Source: Candidatus Eiseniibacteriota bacterium (GTDB lineage Bacteria > Eisenbacteria > RBG-16-71-46). Taken from it: DNA of 62,807 bases. Position 1 is the first letter of the stretch; each line of letters starts with the position of its first letter. The position numbers were made by a program, and so were the translations under genes. Positions 8,165-14,750 of the stretch are shown piece by piece. Location: positions 1 to 62,807 of the forward strand of contig JANYBS010000232.1 of NCBI GenBank assembly GCA_025360715.1. Reading direction: 5' to 3'. Under the pieces are notes generated by a model. The model was not told the DNA's origin, made no database searches, and saw nothing but the letters and a program-made list of their open reading frames with translations.

Positions 8165-10060
8165 ATGTCCCTGCGATATCGTCGTCTGATCCGCCTGCTC
8201 GTCGCGACTATCCTTACGATGACCGCTCTTCCGGCGCCCTCGCGCGCGACTGAGCGCAGCGAGGTGCCCGTCGCGCTCACGTGGGACCTGACCTCGCTCT
8301 TTGCGAGCGACGACGCGTGGACTGCGGCGCGCAAAGATCTGGAGGCGCGCGTGCCCACCTTGGCGCGCTTCAAGGGTCATCTTGGCGACTCGCCCGACAC
8401 CCTGTATGCGGCGCTCATCCTGCAGTCGAACCTGCGCCGCTCGCTCGAGCGGCTGAGCACCTACGCGAGCCAGCTCGCGGATCAGGACCAGCGTGTGGCG
8501 CGGCACATCGAGATGCGCCAGGCCTCGCAGCAGTTGCAGGTGCAGATGGGCACCGTAGCATCGTACATCCAGCCCGAGTTGCTTGCGCTGGGCGAGGCGA
8601 AGCTGCGGGCGCTGATTGTCAACCAGAAGCGTTTTGATCCGTACCGCCCCGGTCTGGACGACGTGCTGCGCTATGCGCCGCATACGAACAGCGCGGCCGA
8701 GGAGCGCATCGCCGCGCAGGCCGGCCGCATGGCGGGTGCGGGCTTCACCGTGCGCGGGCTGCTCAACAACGCCGAGATGCAGTGGCCCACCGTCACGCTG
8801 CCGAGCGGCAAGAGCGTCACGCTCGATGACGCCGCCTATACCTCGTTCCGCCAGTCCGCCGATCGCGCCGACCGCGACAGCGTCTTCCATGCTTTCTTCC
8901 GCCAGCACCAGCGCTTCCAGGGCACGTATGGCGCGGCGCTTGATGCGGCCGTGCAGGCGCACATCTTCGACCGTGACGTTCACTCGTTCAAGACGTGCCT
9001 CGAACAAGCCATGTACGGCGACAACATCCCGACGACCGTCTACACGCATCTGCTGCAGGACGTGCACGAGAACCTGCCCACGTTGCACCGCTATCTCAAG
9101 CTTCGCCAGCGCATGATGGGCCTCTCCGACCTGCGCTACGAGGACCTCTACGCCCCCATCGTGAGCAAGGTCGACCTGCGCTTCACGCCCGAACAGGCCA
9201 TGGAGATCGTACTCGACACCGTGAAGCCGCTGGGTCAGTCCTATGTCGACACGCTCAAGCACGGCTTCGCTTCGCGCTGGATCGACTGGCTGCCATCGAC
9301 CGGCAAGGCCTCGGGCGCCTACAGCACGGGCGCGTATGGGGTGCATCCGTACCAGTTGCAGAACTTCACGGGCCGCTACGATGAGGTGAGCACGCTGGCG
9401 CACGAGTCGGGCCACTCGATGCACACCTACCTGAGCGATTCGCATCAGCCCTACCCCACGCACGGCTACGCGACGTTCGTGGCCGAGGTGGCGTCCACTT
9501 TGAATGAGAACCTGCTCTTTCACCGCATGCTCGATAAAACGACCGACAAGCAGACGCGGCTCTATCTGCTGGGCAGCTATCTCGACAACCTGCGCACCAC
9601 ATTGTTCCGCCAGACGCTCTTCGCGGAGTTCGAGCTCAAGATTCACGACATGGCCGAACATGGTGAGTCGCTGAGCGGCGAGGCGCTGTCGCGCGAGTAC
9701 CTCAAGCTGGTGCGGCAGTACTACGGCCACGATGCCGGCGTGTGCAAGGTGGATGATCTCTACGGCGTGGAGTGGTCGTATATCCCGCACTTCTACTACG
9801 ATTTCTACGTGTACCAATACGCCACGAGCATCATCGCCTCCACCGCGCTGGCCAAGGGCGTGCGCGAGGATGCCTCAAGTGGTGGCAAGAGCACCGCGCA
9901 CCGCGACGCATACCTGAACATGCTCCAGTCGGGCTCGTCGAAGTACCCGGTCGACCTGCTCAAGGGCGCGGGTGTCGACATGACGACCTCGGCACCGTTC
10001 CTGGCGGCGATGAAGGAGATGAATTCGGTCATGGACGAGATGGAGAAGCTGCTCCGCTGA
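8165..10060 (+). CDS. pepF: oligoendopeptidase F-like M3 metallopeptidase, exported
   Basis: A zinc endopeptidase of the M3 (thimet/PepF) family that cleaves short peptides. The 631-residue protein has the zinc motif HESGH at residues 413-417, with E441 (in EVASTLNENLL) in the place of the third ligand, and the expected family length. The N-terminal 27 residues look like a signal peptide (MSLRYRRLIRLLVAT, ending PAPSRA), so this copy probably acts in the periplasm, unlike cytoplasmic PepF. The start at 8165 is preceded by GAGG; an earlier in-frame ATG (8057) is rejected because it would bury the signal. A TAGCAT hexamer at 8088-8093 could be the -10 box. Confidence 0.9.
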   Translation: MSLRYRRLIRLLVATILTMTALPAPSRATERSEVPVALTWDLTSLFASDDAWTAARKDLEARVPTLARFKGHLGDSPDTLYAALILQSNLRRSLERLSTYASQLADQDQRVARHIEMRQASQQLQVQMGTVASYIQPELLALGEAKLRALIVNQKRFDPYRPGLDDVLRYAPHTNSAAEERIAAQAGRMAGAGFTVRGLLNNAEMQWPTVTLPSGKSVTLDDAAYTSFRQSADRADRDSVFHAFFRQHQRFQGTYGAALDAAVQAHIFDRDVHSFKTCLEQAMYGDNIPTTVYTHLLQDVHENLPTLHRYLKLRQRMMGLSDLRYEDLYAPIVSKVDLRFTPEQAMEIVLDTVKPLGQSYVDTLKHGFASRWIDWLPSTGKASGAYSTGAYGVHPYQLQNFTGRYDEVSTLAHESGHSMHTYLSDSHQPYPTHGYATFVAEVASTLNENLLFHRMLDKTTDKQTRLYLLGSYLDNLRTTLFRQTLFAEFELKIHDMAEHGESLSGEALSREYLKLVRQYYGHDAGVCKVDDLYGVEWSYIPHFYYDFYVYQYATSIIASTALAKGVREDASSGGKSTAHRDAYLNMLQSGSSKYPVDLLKGAGVDMTTSAPFLAAMKEMNSVMDEMEKLLR

Positions 10061-10073
10061 TTCCTTGATCCTG

Positions 10074-10121
10074 CGTATGCGAGGGGCCCGCGGTGTTGAC
10101 GCCGCGGGCCCTTCGCATGCG
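10074..10121 (+). terminator. terminator after the M3 peptidase
   Basis: A 20-bp stem with only two wobble-type mismatches (CGTATGCGAGGGG... pairing with ...CCTTCGCATGCG) starts 13 bases after the stop codon and has an 8-base loop. No T-tract follows. The rest of the gap up to 10286 shows nothing recognisable. Confidence 0.6.
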
Positions 10122-10286
10122 ATGTCCAGCGTTCTAAGCGTCTACACTGCTGCCCGCGTGCCGCGCGTTCAGCCACACGTGACAGCGGGTGCAGGTCGCG
10201 GTCATTCCGTTCTCACCCGCAATCACATCGCCGCGAGAGTCTCGTACCCCCCTCGAGAGATACTCACATTCATCGGGGAGGTCGGT

Positions 10287-11117
10287 ATGATCGACGTCTA
10301 TACGCGCCGCGCTCTTTTCGCCGGTGGCATCGGCCTGGTGGCCATGGCGGCCTTGATGCTGGGCAGCAATCCCACGAATCCCGCCCACCGGCTCCAGGCG
10401 TCTGACCGCATGACCATGTCGGACGCTGCCATGGCGCGTTGGAGCCACGACTTCTACGCTACGCACCCGATACGCGGCGCCGTGCCGGCTTCGGCGAACG
10501 CGGTCATCGCCGACACGTTCCTGGTGAACAGCTTCTACTTCGACACCGATGGCAACACGGGCACGCAGATCGATACCGCGAAGATCCAGGTCGGGCAGCG
10601 CATCCTGTTCAAATTCGTCGGCGGCTTCCACACCGCCACGAGCGGCACGCCCAACGACCTCACTGCGGGCTCGCACTTCGATGTGCCGATCGATCCCGCC
10701 GACCTGGAAGCGCAGGTGCAGTTCGACACCGTGGGCACCTATCCGTTCTTCTGCCGCCCGCACGGAGCGTTCTTCAACATGCGCGGGGTGATCGTGGTCA
10801 AGCCCAGCACTTCCGGGGTCCCGACGGCCGCGAACCACGCAGGCGTGGGCTTCACCGCGGCGCCTTGGCCCAACCCCTCGTCGCACGGGGCCGCCTTCCG
10901 CTTCGCGATGCCCAAGACCGGCCGGGCGCGCATCGACGCGTACGACGCGAGCGGCCGCCGGATCGTGACGGTGCTCGATGAAGCACTCACCGCGGGCGAG
11001 CATGCCGGCACCTGGGATGGCCGCGCGAACGGCCGCGCCACGGCGGCGGGCGTGTACTACCTGCGGCTCTCGGCGCCCGGCGTGCAGTCCTCGGCGCGGA
11101 TGGTCATCGGCCACTGA
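10287..11117 (+). CDS. exported cupredoxin with FlgD-like C-terminal domain
   Basis: A predicted blue-copper protein of 276 residues. After an N-terminal signal or anchor (residues 8-25) there is a plastocyanin-like domain, about 75-172. Its likely type-1 copper ligands are H115 (GGFHTA), C156 and H159 (FFCRPH) and M165 (NMRG). It would carry electrons or bind copper outside the cytoplasm. Residues 195-276 form an FlgD-like domain (YDASGRRIVTVL, ending GVYYLRLSA), shared with three other exported proteins in this window. GGGGAGG precedes the chosen ATG; the longer frame from 10065 adds 74 residues without export features. Partner proteins are not visible nearby. Confidence 0.85.
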   Translation: MIDVYTRRALFAGGIGLVAMAALMLGSNPTNPAHRLQASDRMTMSDAAMARWSHDFYATHPIRGAVPASANAVIADTFLVNSFYFDTDGNTGTQIDTAKIQVGQRILFKFVGGFHTATSGTPNDLTAGSHFDVPIDPADLEAQVQFDTVGTYPFFCRPHGAFFNMRGVIVVKPSTSGVPTAANHAGVGFTAAPWPNPSSHGAAFRFAMPKTGRARIDAYDASGRRIVTVLDEALTAGEHAGTWDGRANGRATAAGVYYLRLSAPGVQSSARMVIGH

Positions 11118-11172
11118 CGCGAGCTTCCTGCAGGCCGCATCTTGCACCGCAACCGCCTCTCCCGGCGCTTCC

Positions 11173-11562
11173 ATGCGCCGTCTCGGACTACTGCTCACCA
11201 CTCTGTGCGCGCTGTTGCTCGGCACGCCTGCTGCCGTGCGCGCCGCGGAATCCAAGTGCCCGCTGCCGCTGACCGAGTGCATGCTCCAGTACGCGGAGCT
11301 GCGCGACCGCGGCTGGCTCGGCATCGAGGTCGAACGCGACACCACCACGAACGTCGCGACCATCGTGCGCGTGGTCCCGGGCGGCCCCGCGGACCAGGCG
11401 GGCTGGAAGGACGCGAAGCCGGTCCAGGTCGCCGTGCTTCGGGCGGGAGCCAGCGTGACGGTGCCCGTGCAGTGCGGCGTGATCCCCGAGGACTATCTGG
11501 CGCACATGATCGGCGTGCATGTGCTCGAGGGACATCTCGCGTATATGGATAAGGCGGAGTGA
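11173..11562 (+). CDS. small exported PDZ-like protein lacking the central PDZ segment
   Basis: A 129-residue protein with a signal peptide (MRRLGLLLTTLCALLLG, ending RAAES) and the start of a PDZ domain: RGWLGIEVE, then TIVRVVPGGPADQAGW. In ordinary PDZ domains this is followed by a GDVIxxVNG loop, a helix and a second strand. Here it jumps directly to KPVQVAVLRAG, so roughly 25-30 residues are missing in frame. The C-terminal tail (VIPEDYLAHMIGVHVLEGH) resembles that of other small exported PDZ proteins. The start is placed at the signal peptide rather than at the upstream in-frame ATG at 10978, which overlaps the preceding gene. Function is unknown; ligand binding is probably weakened. Confidence 0.7.
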   Translation: MRRLGLLLTTLCALLLGTPAAVRAAESKCPLPLTECMLQYAELRDRGWLGIEVERDTTTNVATIVRVVPGGPADQAGWKDAKPVQVAVLRAGASVTVPVQCGVIPEDYLAHMIGVHVLEGHLAYMDKAE

Positions 11563-11602
11563 AGCGAGGGGCATTGAACGCGCCCCTCTACGCGATCATC
11601 GT

Positions 11603-11642
11603 AGCGGCCCTACATCGAACGATGCGGGGCCGCTGCGGTTTT
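11603..11642 (+). terminator. intrinsic terminator after the PDZ gene
   Basis: AGCGGCCC pairs with GGGCCGCT, and an inner CATCG/CGATG stem pairs within it. The structure is followed by GCGG and TTTT. It is the most classical intrinsic terminator in the window. A second hairpin, GAGGGGC/GCCCCTC, lies just before it at 11566-11588. Confidence 0.7.
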
Positions 11643-11654
11643 GAGAACGAGAGA

Positions 11655-11684
11655 TTGCCCCGCCCCGCCGAAACCGCTTAAACT
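11655..11684 (+). promoter_or_regulatory. candidate promoter giving a nearly leaderless transcript
   Basis: TTGCCC (11655-11660) and TAAACT (11679-11684) are spaced by 18 bases. Transcription would begin only a few bases before the ATG at 11694, which has no Shine-Dalgarno sequence. This suggests a leaderless mRNA for the regulatory operon that follows. Confidence 0.4.
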
Positions 11685-11693
11685 GACCCGCTC

Positions 11694-12098
11694 ATGGTAC
11701 GCACGTTCCCTCGTCAGATGGCCTCCATCGCCTCGCTGGTCGCTTATGTGCGGGAGTTCCTCGAGCAAGAGGGCCTCCCGAGCGACAGAGCGTTCGATCT
11801 GGACCTTGTGATCGAGGAACTCTTCACCAACCTCGTCCGGCACGCGACCGGCTCGCGCGGCGACGTGGATGTGAGCCTCGAATCCACCCCCCGCGGGGTG
11901 GTCCTGACGCTCCGGGAATACGATGCGGACCGGTACGACCCGACCGCAGCGCCCGAGGTGGATATCCACCGGCCCATCGCGGACCGCCGCCCGGGAGGCC
12001 TCGGCATCCACCTCGTCCGGCAGCTCTCGACGGATTTCCGCTATGAATGGCAGGACCGCACCGGCCTCATCACCGTGACCATGAAGGAACCCTTCTGA
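11694..12098 (+). CDS. RsbW/SpoIIAB-like anti-sigma serine kinase ATPase
   Basis: A 134-residue GHKL-type ATPase of the partner-switching family. The N-box is in DLVIEELFTNLVRHA and the ATP-lid glycines in RRPGGLGIHLVRQL. Such proteins bind a sigma factor or other target and phosphorylate a STAS antagonist. The very next gene encodes a STAS protein and overlaps it by one base (TGATG), so the pair is almost certainly co-translated. The start has no ribosome site, and a promoter-like element ends about 10 bases upstream, so leaderless initiation is plausible. The target could be the ECF sigma factor two genes downstream, but this class usually controls other sigma factors. Confidence 0.88.
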   Translation: MVRTFPRQMASIASLVAYVREFLEQEGLPSDRAFDLDLVIEELFTNLVRHATGSRGDVDVSLESTPRGVVLTLREYDADRYDPTAAPEVDIHRPIADRRPGGLGIHLVRQLSTDFRYEWQDRTGLITVTMKEPF

Positions 12099-12379
12099 TG
12101 TTCGAGATCCGGATCGAAGGCGAGACGGTCTACCTCGCCGGCCGCCTGGACGCCGCTGAAAGCGACCTGGCCAACGCCCAGATCGCCCCATTGCCGGGCC
12201 CCATCACGCTGGACTGCTCGCGGCTGGAATACATCTCCAGCGCCGGGATCAGCGTCCTGATGGTGGCCTACAAGCGTATGATCGCTGGTGGGAAGGGCTT
12301 TCGCATGGTGAACCTGATGCCACGGGTGAAGAACGTGTTCGTGTACGCCGGGCTCGACAAGCTTCTCGGGATCGAGTGA
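12098..12379 (+). CDS. STAS-domain anti-sigma factor antagonist
   Basis: A 93-residue single-domain STAS protein, the usual SpoIIAA/RsbV-like partner of the upstream kinase. The phosphorylatable serine is expected at S48 in YISSAGISVL, matching the SpoIIAA position. Starting at the ATG that overlaps the previous stop gives the normal STAS length; the longer frame from 12047 is rejected. In the unphosphorylated state it would bind the kinase and release its target. Only 43 bases separate it from the downstream ECF sigma gene, so joint transcription is likely. Confidence 0.9.
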   Translation: MFEIRIEGETVYLAGRLDAAESDLANAQIAPLPGPITLDCSRLEYISSAGISVLMVAYKRMIAGGKGFRMVNLMPRVKNVFVYAGLDKLLGIE

Positions 12380-12422
12380 GCCGGAAAGCCGTCACCAACT
12401 TTTCCCCCCGAGGCGTGTACGT

Positions 12423-12956
12423 ATGGATGAAGACGCGCTGATCCAGCGTTGTCTCGGCGGCGAGAAAGATGCATTCGCCGGGCTGGTGGCCCGCTACGAG
12501 AAGCCACTGTTCAATGTCGCACTACGCATGCTGCGCGACCGCGAAGAGGCCCGGGACGTGACCCAGACGGCGTTCGTCCGGGCGTGGCAGCATCTGGATG
12601 GCTTCGACCGCCGGCACAAGTTCTTCAGCTGGATCTACCGCATCCTCTACAACGAGGCCATCAACCGCATCCGCCGCAGACGCACCGAGCCGCTCGAACA
12701 GACGCTCGAGTCCGCTGCGCCAGGACCGGCCGAGATGGCGGAGGAGCATCAGGTCTCGTCGCGGCTGGATGCCGCCATCGCGCAGTTGAGCGAGGAATAC
12801 CGTCAGGTGATCATCCTGCGGCATTGGCTGGACCACTCCTACCTGGAGATCGCCGACATCCTCGGCGTTCCCGAAAAAACAGTTCGATCGCGGCTGTTCT
12901 CGGCCCGGCGCAAGCTCGGTGAGATCCTGACGCAAGCAGGCATGAGGGGCATGTGA
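12423..12956 (+). CDS. rpoE: ECF-family RNA polymerase sigma factor
   Basis: A 177-residue sigma-70 family protein containing only regions 2 and 4. Region 2 runs over about residues 10-90 (FNVALRMLRDREEARDVTQ, FFSWIYRILYNEAINRIRRR). Region 4 is at about 115-170 (LSEEYRQVIILRHWLDHSY, helix-turn-helix EIADILGVPEKTVRSRLF). It directs RNA polymerase to a specific promoter set. The next gene starts inside its stop codon (GTGA overlap) and looks like its membrane anti-sigma factor. A 10-base string, TCACCAACTT, occurs upstream at 12392-12401 and again upstream of 13807, hinting at a shared control site. The gene name indicates family only. Confidence 0.92.
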   Translation: MDEDALIQRCLGGEKDAFAGLVARYEKPLFNVALRMLRDREEARDVTQTAFVRAWQHLDGFDRRHKFFSWIYRILYNEAINRIRRRRTEPLEQTLESAAPGPAEMAEEHQVSSRLDAAIAQLSEEYRQVIILRHWLDHSYLEIADILGVPEKTVRSRLFSARRKLGEILTQAGMRGM

Positions 12957-13708
12957 ACGACACTTCGCTCGACGACCTGATCCAGGCCCGGTTCGACGGC
13001 ACCGCCTCGCCGCAGGAGCTGCAGCGGCTTGAAGCAGCGCTGCTGAGCGACTCGCGCCTTCGCGAGCGGCATGACGAACTCGCTGCTGTCTTCGCGGCGT
13101 TGACCGACCGAACGCTCGAGGCGCCGCCCGCAACGCTGACAAGCGATATCCTGCGGGCCGTGCGCCAGACGCCCAAAACCGAACGCCGCGCCCCGCGCGC
13201 CACAGCCAGAGCGGGCTTCTCGTGGTTCCGGCTCGCCCTGCCCGCCGCGGCCGCCTGCGCCGCGTTGGTGATGGTCTGGGTATCTTTTCATAGTCCCGCC
13301 CACATGCCCGAGGACCTGCCCGCGCTCAGCGGCACCATCGCGTCGCTCGAGAGCCACCCCCAGCACATTCGCATCCGCCACGACGCCAGCTCGCTGGAAC
13401 TGGTCGCACATCCCTCTGGCGCCGGGCTGACCACGCTCGAACTGCGCAATGGCGGCACACCGGCGCAGGCCGCGCTGCTCGCGGCCCGGGACGCCGTCGA
13501 GTTGACCTCGCTATCCACTTCGGATGCCGGCACTCGCATCAGCGACCCCGATGGCGCGGGCCTGCGCTTTGAACTCGCACCTGGCGCGCGCATCTCGGTG
13601 ACGAGCCGGACTCAGACCGCCGGGCAGACGCTGCGCGTGATCCTGACCAGCCCCGATGGCACGCAGACCCCGGCCAGTCTCGAGTTGGGGCCCGCCGGGA
13701 AGCACTGA
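12953..13708 (+). CDS. membrane anti-sigma factor
   Basis: A 251-residue protein starting at GTG that overlaps the sigma-factor stop, the usual arrangement for an ECF sigma/anti-sigma pair. The N-terminal cytoplasmic part (residues 1-85: LDDLIQARFDGTASPQELQ, ERHDELAAVFAAL) resembles anti-sigma domains but lacks the zinc-binding HxxxCxxC motif. A transmembrane helix lies at about 88-108, followed by an exported beta-rich domain of about 140 residues. It would hold the sigma factor at the membrane until an envelope signal releases it. The signal is unknown. The next gene, an exported repeat protein, is a candidate target or sensor. Confidence 0.8.
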   Translation: MNDTSLDDLIQARFDGTASPQELQRLEAALLSDSRLRERHDELAAVFAALTDRTLEAPPATLTSDILRAVRQTPKTERRAPRATARAGFSWFRLALPAAAACAALVMVWVSFHSPAHMPEDLPALSGTIASLESHPQHIRIRHDASSLELVAHPSGAGLTTLELRNGGTPAQAALLAARDAVELTSLSTSDAGTRISDPDGAGLRFELAPGARISVTSRTQTAGQTLRVILTSPDGTQTPASLELGPAGKH

Positions 13709-13806
13709 GAGTTCTTCACCAACTTCAGGACACCACGCTCGTCATGATACAGGCGGGTGCATCCCGCACCCTTTCACCCGCAGCAATCGAATGAGGAGGA
13801 CCGGAG

Positions 13807-14652
13807 ATGGCCAACAACCGCAATCTGATCGTGGGCGGCATCGTCGTCGTCGCCGCAGCACTGGGGATCGCGACCCTCACGGGCAAGTTCCCTGTTCAGT
13901 CCAACGGCCCCAGCGAAGGCACCATCGGCGCCGCCAAGCGCGCCACCTCGAATCAGATCTCGCCGAGCGACGTGACGGTCGGCGACGCCGAAGTGCAGGC
14001 ATTCCTGCAGAGCGATTCGTTCCACAAGATCCAGACGGATGCCGACTTCCGTAAGCTGGTCACCGAAGGTCTGGGCAAGGCCATCAACGATGGCGGCCTG
14101 AGCCGCTATGGCTCCGCAGAGGGCTTTGGCAAGATGTTGACCGATGCAGGCGTGCAGAAGAGCATCGCGAGTGGCGAACTGGGCCGCATCGTCAACGATG
14201 CCGGCTTCCAGAAGCTGGTCGCGGGCCTGAACCGCGCGTCGCTCGATGCCAAGGCTCTGGATGCGAAGGCGCTTGCGGCCAGGTCGCTCGACGCCAAGGC
14301 CCTTGATGCGAAGGCGCTTGCGGCCAGGTCGCTCGACGCGAAGGCGCTCGATGCCAAGGCTCTGGATGCGAGGGCGCTGGAGTCGGGCATGAACAAGGCG
14401 AACATCGATGCGCTCGATCGCATGATGACCACCGGCTTCGGCAAGTTCCTGGCCGATCCCAGCGTCCAGAAGGCGATCATGGATCCGGGCTTCGGCAAGC
14501 TCGTCATGGACCCGGCGCTCTCCAAGCTCGCGCTCGACCCGGCATTCGGCAAGATGATCATCAGCCCCGAGTTCGGCAAGATGCTCGTCGACCCCGCACT
14601 CGGCAAGGCGATCGCGAACGGCTCGCTGGATCGCGCCGTCACCGAGCGCTGA
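13807..14652 (+). CDS. exported protein with nonapeptide and pentapeptide tandem repeats
   Basis: A 281-residue protein with an N-terminal membrane or signal helix (residues 7-24). Residues 69-139 hold about eight tandem repeats of nine residues (pattern DxxFxKLVx, one copy a residue short). Residues 145-194 hold ten perfect five-residue repeats (A/S-L-D/A-A-K/R). Residues 208-279 hold eight more nine-residue repeats (for example DPGFGKLVM, DPAFGKMII, DPALGKAIA). I recognise no named family. Regular repeats of this kind suggest an elongated solenoid or amphipathic rod. GAGGAGG precedes the ATG. It lies 98 bases after the anti-sigma gene and may belong to that sigma factor's regulon. Confidence 0.75.
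   Translation: MANNRNLIVGGIVVVAAALGIATLTGKFPVQSNGPSEGTIGAAKRATSNQISPSDVTVGDAEVQAFLQSDSFHKIQTDADFRKLVTEGLGKAINDGGLSRYGSAEGFGKMLTDAGVQKSIASGELGRIVNDAGFQKLVAGLNRASLDAKALDAKALAARSLDAKALDAKALAARSLDAKALDAKALDARALESGMNKANIDALDRMMTTGFGKFLADPSVQKAIMDPGFGKLVMDPALSKLALDPAFGKMIISPEFGKMLVDPALGKAIANGSLDRAVTER
14239..14388 (+). repeat. ten tandem 15-bp coding repeats
   Basis: The stretch encodes ten consecutive five-residue units (SLDAK, ALDAK, ALAAR in recurring order, with a degenerate last unit ALESG). A 45-bp super-period of SLDAK-ALDAK-ALAAR is visible. Synonymous differences between units show it is not a very recent slippage product. Confidence 0.85.
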
Positions 14653-14693
14653 GCAGACGGGGCGGATTGGCCCCCTCTCATGTAGAATGTCAC

Positions 14694-14725
14694 GAGAGCG
14701 CCGCGGCCTCCTCCGCGGCGCTCTC
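14694..14725. terminator. perfect 13-bp hairpin between 14652 and 14751
   Basis: GAGAGCGCCGCGG and its complement enclose the loop CCTCCT. There is no T-run after it. A TAGAAT hexamer (14683-14688) lies immediately upstream, so the hairpin could also sit in the 5' leader of the next gene rather than end the previous one. Confidence 0.5.
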
Positions 14726-14750
14726 GCTTGCATACACGGAGGCCTCCCCG

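Noticed and set aside
14239-14388. Possible CRISPR or intergenic satellite repeat
   Set aside because: The 15-bp units are in frame inside a coding region, have no spacers, and vary at synonymous positions, so they are protein repeats.
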